A DNA stretch of 13,092 nt, from assembly GCA_937995555.1 (NCBI GenBank), contig CALKJX010000148.1:1-13092 (forward strand), in the 5' to 3' direction. This DNA comes from an uncultured Elioraea sp. (lineage in GTDB: Bacteria; Pseudomonadota; Alphaproteobacteria; Acetobacterales; Acetobacteraceae). Shown here piece by piece: positions 6,948 to 13,092 of the stretch (within the stretch, counting starts at the first letter, position 1; each line of letters begins with the position of its first letter). The notes below the pieces were generated by a model that was not told the DNA's origin, searched no databases, and worked only from the letters and a program-made list of their open reading frames with translations. The position numbers and the translations under genes are program-made.

Positions 6948-7661
6948 CTAGCCCATCAGGCGGGCCACGAATGCGGGTACCACTTCAGTCGCCCGCCCAT
7001 AGATCGCCTCGTCGAACAGGTGGCTGCCTTCGCTCGGTTCCAGGTTGAGCTCCACCGTGCGCGCGCGCCCGCGGACCTCGGCGACGAACCCGGCGGCCGG
7101 ATAGACCGCGCCCGAGGTGCCGATCGAAACGAACAGCCCGCAGCGGTCGAGGGCCGCGCCGATCTCCTCCATCGCCAGCGGCATCTCGCCGAACCACACC
7201 ACGTGCGGCCGCATTCCGCCGGCCTGGCCGCAGGACGGGCATGCTGTCTCGACCGAGAGGTCCTCGCGCCACGGCATCACCGCGCCGCACAACCGGCAGC
7301 GCGCCTTGGCGAGCTCGCCGTGCATGTGGATCAGGTTCGCGGTGCCGGCACGGTCGTGCAGGTCATCGACGTTCTGCGTCACGACGGTCACGCCCCCGGG
7401 CCAGTCACGGGACAGCCGCGCGACCGCGTGATGCGCCGCGTTCGGCTGCACGTGCGGGTCGGTGATCTGCCGCCGCCGCGCATTGTAGAATGCGTGCACC
7501 CGGGCCGGGTCGCGCGCGAAAGCCTCCGGCGTGGCGACGTCCTCGATGCGCACCTTGGCCCAGATGCCGTCGGCGTCGCGGAAGGTGGCGAGGCCGCTCT
7601 CGCGCGAGATGCCCGCCCCGGTCAGCACCACGATCGACGCATCGCGCGGGATCAGTCGCAC
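6948..7661 (-). CDS. cobB: NAD-dependent protein deacylase (sirtuin, CobB type)
   Basis: This is a 237-residue protein. It removes acyl groups from lysines using NAD, yielding nicotinamide and O-acyl-ADP-ribose, and acts in the cytoplasm. Visible motifs are GAGISRESG (15-23), TFRDADGIW (27-35), TQNVDDLHDRAG (95-106), catalytic H114 in HMHGEL, the zinc cysteines C122/C125 and C141/C144, FGEMP (157-161) and GTSGAVYPAAG (181-191). Y59 and R62 in AFYNARRRQ form the YxxR pair of class III sirtuins, which in E. coli CobB and SIRT5 binds negatively charged acyl groups, so desuccinylase activity is plausible. The GTG at 7661 is the only usable start that keeps the first beta strand. It overlaps the DUF3775 gene by 10 bases. 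The nearest good Shine-Dalgarno (GGAGGAGG) is about 20 bases upstream, so initiation may rely on coupling. It is the last gene of the minus-strand group. Confidence 0.95.
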   Translation of the reverse strand: MRLIPRDASIVVLTGAGISRESGLATFRDADGIWAKVRIEDVATPEAFARDPARVHAFYNARRRQITDPHVQPNAAHHAVARLSRDWPGGVTVVTQNVDDLHDRAGTANLIHMHGELAKARCRLCGAVMPWREDLSVETACPSCGQAGGMRPHVVWFGEMPLAMEEIGAALDRCGLFVSIGTSGAVYPAAGFVAEVRGRARTVELNLEPSEGSHLFDEAIYGRATEVVPAFVARLMG

Positions 7662-8050
7662 GAAAGCCCGAACGCCGACAGCCCCTCCTCCAGGTAGTCG
7701 CCCAGCAGCGGCATGCCGACCAGGTAGTCTTCGGCATTGCGCAGGTTGCGCTCCTTTGCCGTACGCACGGCCTCGTCCCACTCCGAGACGTCGAACTCGC
7801 CGCGGCCGATCCAGGCGAGCGCGATCAGCGCGGCCTGTTCGTCCTCGTTCATCTCGGCGATCGCGTCGCGGAGCTCCTCGGCGATCGTGTCGCCCTCCTC
7901 CTCCAGCAGATGCGCCTCGGGATCGTCCTCGTCCGGGTCGGCGTCGCCGTCGCCCGCCTCCTTGGCGTCGAAGGCGCGTGCGCGCGCGATCACCCAGCAG
8001 ACGGTTTCGGTGGAAATGCCGAGTTCGGGAACGTCGTCCTCGTCCGCCAT
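7652..8050 (-). CDS. DUF3775 domain protein
   Basis: This is a 132-residue acidic protein of unknown function. Its N-terminal helix LGISTETVCWVIARARAFDA is followed by a highly acidic low-complexity stretch (about residues 33-55, rich in D and E). The conserved part then reads MNEDEQAALIALAWIGRG, followed by EWDEAV, with the C-terminal signature YLVGMPLLGDYLEEGLSAFG and a terminal SCD. These match the DUF3775 family as I know it from alphaproteobacteria. The ATG at 8050 has AGGAAG just upstream. The gene lies 9 bases after the cytochrome-like gene, and its end overlaps the sirtuin start, so DUF3775 and cobB are probably co-translated. No catalytic motif is recognisable. Confidence 0.85.
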   Translation of the reverse strand: MADEDDVPELGISTETVCWVIARARAFDAKEAGDGDADPDEDDPEAHLLEEEGDTIAEELRDAIAEMNEDEQAALIALAWIGRGEFDVSEWDEAVRTAKERNLRNAEDYLVGMPLLGDYLEEGLSAFGLSCD

Positions 8051-8059
8051 GGCTCTTCC

Positions 8060-8413
8060 TCAGTCGCGGCCCGGGATCCGCGCTGCCTCCAGCTCGATGG
8101 CCGAATGATAGGCGGCGAGCGCCCGGATCTGCTCGTCCGTCAGGTCGCGCGCGGCGATGCTCATCTGCTCGTCGTGCCGACCCCCATCACGATACGCGGT
8201 CAGCTGGCGAATGAAATAGTCCATCGGATGTCCGGCGATGGTGGGGGCGTTGGCCTGCTTCGAGAGCCCGTGCATGCCGAGGCAGCCCTGGCACGACCGC
8301 GCCGCCAGACGCCGGCCCTGACGCGGCTCGCCCTCCTGCGCCGGCGCGGAGACGGCCGGGAGGAGAAGGGCGACTGCCGCAACGGCCGCCCCGATCATGC
8401 GCCGCGCACTCAT
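8060..8413 (-). CDS. Small c-type-cytochrome-like protein with altered heme motif (CQGCL)
   Basis: This is a 117-residue protein with a signal peptide (residues 1 to about 25, cut after APA), so it is exported to the periplasm. The remainder follows a class I cytochrome c plan: attachment site at 41-49, APTIAGHPMDYFIRQLTAYR (56-75), a candidate distal methionine M84 in DEQMSIAARDL, and LTDEQIRALAAYHSAIE as the C-terminal helix. The attachment site reads C41-Q-G-C44-L45-G-M-H48-G. Cytochromes of this type have CxxCH, typically CQxCHGxDG, so the proximal histidine is leucine (codon CTC, bases 8279-8281) and a histidine appears at 48 where aspartate or similar is expected. Its ATG overlaps the stop of the upstream dehydrogenase (ATGA), which suggests it was that enzyme's electron acceptor. 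It may be non-functional, or bind heme unusually. Confidence 0.8.
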   Translation of the reverse strand: MSARRMIGAAVAAVALLLPAVSAPAQEGEPRQGRRLAARSCQGCLGMHGLSKQANAPTIAGHPMDYFIRQLTAYRDGGRHDEQMSIAARDLTDEQIRALAAYHSAIELEAARIPGRD

Positions 8414-9675
8414 TGCGCCTGGTACGAGATGCGGTAGATCGCGCCGGCCGTATCGTCGCTGACCAGCGGCGATCCGTCGGGCAACTGCGCCAGATCGACG
8501 ATCCGGCCGTAGTGCTCGGCGGTCTCCTCGTCGAGCCAGCCTGAGGCGAACACCTCGGACTCGCCCGCCATGCCCGAGCCGTCGGGCTTGATCGGCGTGA
8601 ACATCACGCGCGCGCCGACCGGCGTGGTGCGGTTCCGCGAGCCGCGCTGGGCGCCGAACAGCCCGCCGCGGTAGCGCTCCGGGAACATCCGTCCCGTCTA
8701 GAACATCAGCCCCAGAGCGGCGGCATGCGCGACCATCTCCGCCTCGGGGAAGCGGACGCCGGCGGGCGGCTCGGAGTCCTTGTACGCCTTCGTGCGCACA
8801 CGGCCGTCGCCGTACCAGGGCATGCCGCAGTGCTGGCCGGCGGCCGTGGCGCGATGGATCTCACCGGGCGGGATGTCGTCGCCCATGCCGTCCACCTGGT
8901 TGCCGGTTAACCAGAGCTCGCCGGTGCGCGGATGGAGCTCGATGCCGACCGAGTCGCGGACGCCGCGCGCGAACACCTCGCGGTTGCTGCCGTCACGGTC
9001 CATGCGGATGATGCCGCTGATGCCGAGGCGCTCATAGGGCTCGAGCTTCTCGCGCGGCTGCACGTTGAAGGGCTGACCGAGCGAGATGCAGAGCTTGTTG
9101 TCGGGCCCGATCCGGCAGACGCGGTGGCCGTGATTGAAGCCCTCCTCCGCGCGCGGGATCAGCCCGCCCTGCGGCACGACCACGTCCACCGCGACGTCCG
9201 GCCCCTCAATGAGGAACGCGATCGCCGGAAACACCAGCTCCCGGTTGTGCTCGACGACATGGAGGAAGCCGTGGGGGCTGTAGCCGGGATTGGGCTGGGT
9301 GAAGCGGATGGCGGGGGCGATGCGCTTCACCTCGTCGGCGATGCGGTCCTTGTCGCGATCGACCACCACCCACAGGCCGGTCTTGCGCGTGCCGACGAAG
9401 ACATGGGCATTGTTGCGTCTGACTGCCATGTGCCGCGCGTCGGGCACCACAGCGTAGAGGTCGATCCGGAACCAGGGCGGCAGCTTGATGCGCCCGAGGT
9501 TGCGCCGGACCTGGTCGGCGCGGCGGCCCATCTGCGGCACGGACTGCATCTCGAGCGGGGTTCCGGTGGTCTGGAAGCCGCGCATCCGCTCAAGCGCCTG
9601 GTCGCCGGTCGCCTGCTGCGCCTGGGCTGCGCCGAAAACAAGGGCAGCCGCCGACACCGGAAGCATCGCTCGCAT
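8410..9675 (-). pseudogene. Sorbosone-dehydrogenase-like PQQ protein interrupted by one in-frame TAG
   Basis: From the ATG at 9675, 325 codons run to a TAG at 8700-8698. The same frame then continues for 95 codons to the TGA at 8412-8410. Together they make a protein of normal family length (about 420). The N-terminus is a signal peptide cut after AQA, giving a periplasmic enzyme. Family elements include KLPPWFRIDLYA, GFNHGHRVCRIGPDNKLCIS, GQPFNV, GVRDSVGIELHPRTGELWLT and WYGDGR before the TAG. GGLFGAQRGSRNRTTPVGARV and LPDGSPLVSDDTAGAIYRIS follow it. The family has FYTGRMFP or similar where this reads F-TAG-TGRMFP, so a tyrosine codon has become amber. After the TAG, the usual GSWNR reads GSRNR. 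These proteins are six-bladed propellers thought to oxidise sugars or aldehydes with PQQ and pass electrons to a cytochrome. Without readthrough the last propeller blade is lost. Confidence 0.85.
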
Positions 9676-9682
9676 GGTCGCG

Positions 9683-9691
9683 TTCCTCCTC
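9683..9691 (-). promoter_or_regulatory. Strong ribosome binding site of the PQQ dehydrogenase gene
   Basis: On the minus strand, GAGGAGGAA ends 7 bases before the ATG at 9675. This fixes the start just before the signal peptide rather than at the farther upstream ATG at 9780. The strong initiation site is intact although the gene carries a stop. Confidence 0.75.
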
Positions 9692-9806
9692 AGCGGCCTC
9701 TTCGGGGGGCGCGCCGCACCCTGTGCTCTGCCGCGAAGCTGGCGGGCAGCGAGGGCGCAAGGCCTGGTTTCGGCCCTCAAGAGAAATGTTCGCGGCCTGT
9801 CGAGCG

Positions 9807-9835
9807 TTGGCGAACCACGGTTCCGACGGTATGGA
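9807..9835 (+). promoter_or_regulatory. Possible sigma-70-like promoter for the RND efflux genes
   Basis: The 216-base divergent gap (9676-9891) holds TTGGCG (9807-9812), a 17-base spacer and TATGGA (9830-9835), reading toward the adaptor gene. Matches to the consensus are moderate (4/6 and 3/6). I see no clear operator palindrome, and no regulator gene lies next to the pump in this window. Confidence 0.3.
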
Positions 9836-9891
9836 ATGGCGGGGGCCGATCGGACTACGATCAGCGTCCCTGCGTCGGATCGAGGACCAGC

Positions 9892-11007
9892 ATGCGCGCG
9901 CCGTTGGCGGACTTCGCCCTTGCCCTTGCCGTTGGCTTCGGCCTGGCGGCGGGCGCCGCGTCGGCCCAGCCGGTCCCGCCCGTCGGCGTCGTCGCGGTCG
10001 CGCAGGAGCCCGTGACCGAAACCGTTTCGTTCGTTGGTCGCATCGAGGCGATCGAGCGCGTGAACCTGGTCGCGCGCGTGGCCGGCTTCCTCGAGCAGCG
10101 CGCCTTCCGCGAGGGCCAGGAGGTGCGGAAGGACGACCTGCTCTTCATCATCGAACGCGCGCCCTATATCGCGGCGGTCGAGGCCGCCAAGGCGGCGCTG
10201 GCCTCGGCCGAGGCGGCGAAGGTGAATGCCGATGCGCAGCTCGCCCGTGCGGAGGAGCTGCTGCGCACGCGCGATACCTCGCCTGCCGTGCGCGACCAGC
10301 GCAAGGCCGAGGCCGAGATGGCGGCCGCCCAGGTGCTGGAGGCCCAGGCGGCGCTGACGCGGGCCCGGATCAATCTCGACTACACCCTGATCCGCGCGCC
10401 CCTGGCGGGCCGGATAGGCCGCGCCGCCGTCTCACCCGGCAACGTGGTCGGCCCCGAGACCGGTCCGCTCGCCCTGCTGGTCGGGCAGGATCCGATGTAC
10501 GTCACCTTCCCGGTCAGCCAGCGCGTCTTCCTCGGTCTTGACCGCGAGGCGAGGCGCGATGCCGAGCGCCGGCCGCGCGTGCGCCTGCGTTTCCAGGACG
10601 GCTCGCTCTACGATCAGGTCGGGCAGATCGACTTCGTCGATGTCACCGTGGCGCAAGGCACCGACACGGTGACGGTGCGCGCACGCATCGACAACCCTGA
10701 TCGCCGCCTGATCGACGGCCAGTTCGTCTCGGTGACGGTGGAAGGGCCCGAACCGGAACAGCGCGTCGTGATCCCGCAATCGGCGATGCTGCTCGACCAG
10801 CAGGGCGCCTATGTGTTCGTGGTCGAGGAGGGCAGGGCGACGATCCGGCGGCTCCGGCTCGGCCAGCCGCTCGAGGGCGGGCGCATCGTCGTCGAGCAGG
10901 GGCTCGCCGGCGGGGAGATGCTGATCGTCGACGGGCTGCAGCGTGTCCGCCCCGGCCAGCCGGTGCAGGGCGTGCCCGCCGCGCCGCGACCCGCGCGCGG
11001 GGGCTGA
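9892..11007 (+). CDS. RND efflux periplasmic adaptor subunit (membrane fusion protein)
   Basis: This is a 371-residue protein. GAGGA 5 bases before the ATG and the signal peptide MRAPLADFALALAVGFGLAA (cut after ASA at 25) fix the start, although the frame is open far upstream. The adaptor links an inner-membrane RND pump to an outer-membrane channel. Domains in order: first half of the lipoyl/barrel-sandwich domain with VNLVARVAGFLEQRAFREGQ (57-76), the alpha-helical hairpin at about 93-160 rich in alanine and glutamate, the second lipoyl half with YTLIRAPLAGRIG (164-176), a beta-barrel with a DIV-like NPDRRLIDGQFVSV, and a membrane-proximal domain with VVIPQSAMLLDQQGAYVFVV. Unlike AcrA there is no lipobox cysteine, so it should be a soluble periplasmic form. 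It is followed 4 bases later by the pump gene. Confidence 0.95.
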   Translation: MRAPLADFALALAVGFGLAAGAASAQPVPPVGVVAVAQEPVTETVSFVGRIEAIERVNLVARVAGFLEQRAFREGQEVRKDDLLFIIERAPYIAAVEAAKAALASAEAAKVNADAQLARAEELLRTRDTSPAVRDQRKAEAEMAAAQVLEAQAALTRARINLDYTLIRAPLAGRIGRAAVSPGNVVGPETGPLALLVGQDPMYVTFPVSQRVFLGLDREARRDAERRPRVRLRFQDGSLYDQVGQIDFVDVTVAQGTDTVTVRARIDNPDRRLIDGQFVSVTVEGPEPEQRVVIPQSAMLLDQQGAYVFVVEEGRATIRRLRLGQPLEGGRIVVEQGLAGGEMLIVDGLQRVRPGQPVQGVPAAPRPARGG

Positions 11008-11011
11008 GCGC

Positions 11012-13092
11012 ATGATCTCGGCGGTTTTCGTCGATCGGCCGCGACTTGCGGCCGTGATCGCGATCGTCACCACGATCGCGGGCCTGCTGGCGCTGAGCCG
11101 GATTCCCGTCGCGCAGTATCCCGACATCGTGCCGCCGCAGGTCAGCGTCACCGCCCGCTATCCCGGTGCGAGTGCGGCGGTGATCGAACAGACCGTCGGC
11201 CAGGTGATCGAGAGCCAGGTGATCGGCGTCGATCGCATGATCTATATGCGCAGCCTCTCGGCCAATGATGGCACCTACCGGCTGAATGTGAGCTTCGAGC
11301 TCGGCACCGACCCCGACATCAACACCGTCAATGTCAACAACCGCGTGCAGGTGGCGCTCGCCGGGCTGCCGGCCGAGGTGGGCCAGCAGGGTGTGACGGT
11401 GAAGAAGCAGTCCTCGGCGATGCTGAACGTGATCGCCGTGCACGCACCCGATGGCCGCTACGACGGGCTGTTCCTGTCGAACTATCTCACGATCAACGTG
11501 CTCGACGTGATCAAGCGCGTGCCCGGCGTGGGCGATGTGACCCTGTTCGGCCCGCTCGACTACGCGATGCGGGTCTGGGTGCGGACGGAGCGTCTCACCC
11601 AGCTCGGCCTCACGCCGGCCGACGTGATCGCGGCCATCCAGGCGCAGAACGTGCAGGCGCCGGTGGGGCGGATCGGCGCCGAGCCGATCAGCGACGACCA
11701 GCAGCTCCAGCTCACCATCACGACCCAGGGGCGCCTGACCACCGCGGAGGAGTTCGCCGCGATCGTGCTGCGCGCCAACCCCGACGGGTCGATCCTGCGG
11801 CTCGGCGACATCGCCCGGATCGAGCTCGGTGCACGGCTCGCCGATGTGCGCACGCGCTTCAACGGCCGCGACGGTCAGCTCTTCGCGGTCTATCAGTCGC
11901 CCGGGGCGAATGCGGTCGCAACCGCGCGTGCCGTGCAGGCGGCAATGGCCGAGCTCGCGACCCGCTTCCCCGAGGGCATGCAGTGGGCCGTCGCCTATGA
12001 CGCGACGACCTTCGTCACCGAGACGATGCACGAGGTGCAGAAGACGCTGATCGAGGCGTTCGTGCTGGTCGTGCTGGTGGTGTTCCTCTTTCTCGGCAAT
12101 CTGCGCGCCACGCTGATCCCGACCATCGCCGTGCCGGTCAGCCTGATCGGCACCTTCGTCGCCCTGCTGGCACTCGGCTACTCGGCCAACACCGTCAGCC
12201 TGCTGGCGATGGTGCTGGCGATCGGCATCGTCGTCGATGACGCGATCGTGGTGGTCGAGAACGTCGAGCGGGTGATGCACGAGGAGCCACATCTCGCGCC
12301 GGGTGACGCGGTGAAGAAGGCGATGGCCGAGATCACCGCGCCGATCATCGCGATCACGCTGGTGCTGCTGTCGGTGTTCGTGCCGATCGCCTTCATTCCC
12401 GGCATCTCGGGGGAGCTGTTCCGCCAGTTCGCGGTGACGATCTCGGTGGCGATGGTGCTTTCGGCCATCAATGCGCTGACGCTCTCGCCGGCGCTCGCGG
12501 CGGTGCTGCTGCGCCCGGCCCACGGGCCACGGCGCGGACCGATCGCGGCGATCATGCGGGCGATCGACGCGACCGCGAACGGATATGCCGGCGTGGTGCG
12601 GCGGCTGGTGCGGATCTCGGCGGTCTCGCTGCTGCTGGTCGCCGCCTGCATGGCGGGCGTCGTCGGGATCGCGCGCATCACGCCGACCGGCTTCGTCCCG
12701 GAAGAGGATCAGGGCGCCTTCTTCGTCCAGATCCAGCTGCCCGACGCGGCCTCGGTCCCGCGCGCCCTCGCGGTCGCCGAGGAGGTCGAGCGGATCGTCG
12801 CCGCCGACCCGGCGGTGGCGAATGTCTCGACCGTCGTCGGCTTCAACTTCCTCGACGGCGCGGCGCAGTCGAACGCCGCCTTCATCATCGGCCTGCTGAA
12901 GCCGTTCGAGGAGCGGCGCGACCCGGCCCTCGCCGTGCAGCCCGCGCTCGCCCGCATGGGTGCCGGGCTCGCCGGCCTGCGCGACGGCGTCGCCATGCCG
13001 CTGAACGTGCCCCCCATCGTGGGGCTGGGCACCGGCGGCGGCTTCACCTTCATGCTCCAGGATCTGGAGGGGCGCGATCCGAAGCAGCTCGC
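11012..13092 (+). CDS. HAE1-type RND multidrug efflux permease, N-terminal two thirds (cut by window end)
   Basis: The frame is open from the ATG at 11012 to the window edge, 693 codons of an expected 1,030-1,060. The pump is an inner-membrane proton antiporter, which exports hydrophobic compounds through its adaptor and an outer-membrane channel. The N-terminus MISAVFVDRPRLAAVIAIVT is the first membrane helix, followed by RIPVAQYPDIVPPQVSVTAR and PGASAAVIEQTV of the first porter domain. Helices 2-6 start near residue 345. GIVVDDAIVVVENV carries the proton-relay pair D409-D410 of TM4 (D407-D408 in AcrB). After TM7, GFVPEEDQGAFF opens the second periplasmic half. It is very AcrB/MexB-like. An outer-membrane factor and a regulator, if linked, must lie to the right of the window. 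Confidence 0.96.
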   Translation, partial: MISAVFVDRPRLAAVIAIVTTIAGLLALSRIPVAQYPDIVPPQVSVTARYPGASAAVIEQTVGQVIESQVIGVDRMIYMRSLSANDGTYRLNVSFELGTDPDINTVNVNNRVQVALAGLPAEVGQQGVTVKKQSSAMLNVIAVHAPDGRYDGLFLSNYLTINVLDVIKRVPGVGDVTLFGPLDYAMRVWVRTERLTQLGLTPADVIAAIQAQNVQAPVGRIGAEPISDDQQLQLTITTQGRLTTAEEFAAIVLRANPDGSILRLGDIARIELGARLADVRTRFNGRDGQLFAVYQSPGANAVATARAVQAAMAELATRFPEGMQWAVAYDATTFVTETMHEVQKTLIEAFVLVVLVVFLFLGNLRATLIPTIAVPVSLIGTFVALLALGYSANTVSLLAMVLAIGIVVDDAIVVVENVERVMHEEPHLAPGDAVKKAMAEITAPIIAITLVLLSVFVPIAFIPGISGELFRQFAVTISVAMVLSAINALTLSPALAAVLLRPAHGPRRGPIAAIMRAIDATANGYAGVVRRLVRISAVSLLLVAACMAGVVGIARITPTGFVPEEDQGAFFVQIQLPDAASVPRALAVAEEVERIVAADPAVANVSTVVGFNFLDGAAQSNAAFIIGLLKPFEERRDPALAVQPALARMGAGLAGLRDGVAMPLNVPPIVGLGTGGGFTFMLQDLEGRDPKQL

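Noticed and set aside
8698..8700. Amber codon as pyrrolysine or other programmed recoding
   Set aside because: The family has tyrosine here, no recoding stem-loop is obvious after the TAG, and pyrrolysine is not expected in this enzyme family. A nonsense change is simpler.
8932..9891. Upstream extension of the adaptor open frame
   Set aside because: The frame is open but covers the antisense of the PQQ dehydrogenase. The signal peptide and the ribosome binding site place the true start at 9892.
10643..12523. Open frame of about 626 codons on the minus strand
   Set aside because: It is antisense to the adaptor and RND pump genes. Its His/Asp/Arg-rich composition mirrors hydrophobic codons on the other strand.
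1..13092. CRISPR arrays, tRNA or rRNA genes, insertion sequences, prophage or toxin-antitoxin genes
   Set aside because: I saw no direct-repeat array, cloverleaf or rRNA-like segment, transposase motif or terminal inverted repeat. Nearly all of the window is explained by chromosomal-type genes of even composition.

Overview
The window is about 70 % G+C DNA with short intergenic gaps and co-directional, overlapping genes. The gene content (RecX start, an alphaproteobacterial-type EF-G paralogue with DCPG instead of DTPG, DUF3775, a YibF-type GST beside gloB, a sorbosone-dehydrogenase-type PQQ protein) points to an alphaproteobacterium, most likely in the Acetobacteraceae/Rhodospirillales area. 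This assignment is inferred from remembered protein families, not from a search. I see no rRNA, tRNA, CRISPR, insertion sequence or phage gene.

Layout. (1) At the left edge, the start of recX runs leftward off the window. A small secreted PRC-barrel protein follows on the plus strand. (2) A minus-strand SAM-dependent methyltransferase ends convergently with it and is divergent from a plus-strand cluster: gloB, a YibF-like glutathione S-transferase, a DUF985 cupin and a patatin-like protein. The gaps in that cluster are 13 bp, 4 bp and an ATGA overlap, so it is probably one operon. gloB and the GST both use glutathione and suggest electrophile/methylglyoxal handling. The roles of the last two genes are not shown by the sequence. 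(3) After a stem-loop, a 668-residue EF-G-like translational GTPase stands alone and ends at a perfect 10-bp inverted repeat, shared as a convergent end with the next group. (4) A four-gene minus-strand group reads from 9675 down to 6948: a sorbosone-dehydrogenase-like PQQ enzyme, a small c-type-cytochrome-like protein, a DUF3775 protein and a CobB-type sirtuin, all overlapping or nearly touching. (5) Divergent from it, a periplasmic adaptor and an HAE1-type RND pump run rightward, the pump being cut by the window end.

The most notable part is the redox pair in group 4. The dehydrogenase is interrupted by one in-frame TAG where its family has a tyrosine, with the frame intact on both sides. 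The cytochrome that starts on the dehydrogenase's stop codon reads CQGCL instead of CxxCH, so the proximal heme histidine is missing. Both proteins of a likely electron-transfer pair therefore carry a single-codon lesion, while the two downstream genes look intact. This could be recent co-decay, recoding with an unusual heme site, or assembly error. The other items (GTPase without the switch II histidine, patatin with an altered nucleophile elbow, methyltransferase with an atypical motif I) look like properties of poorly characterised subfamilies rather than damage. I did not find a clearly new multi-gene system.
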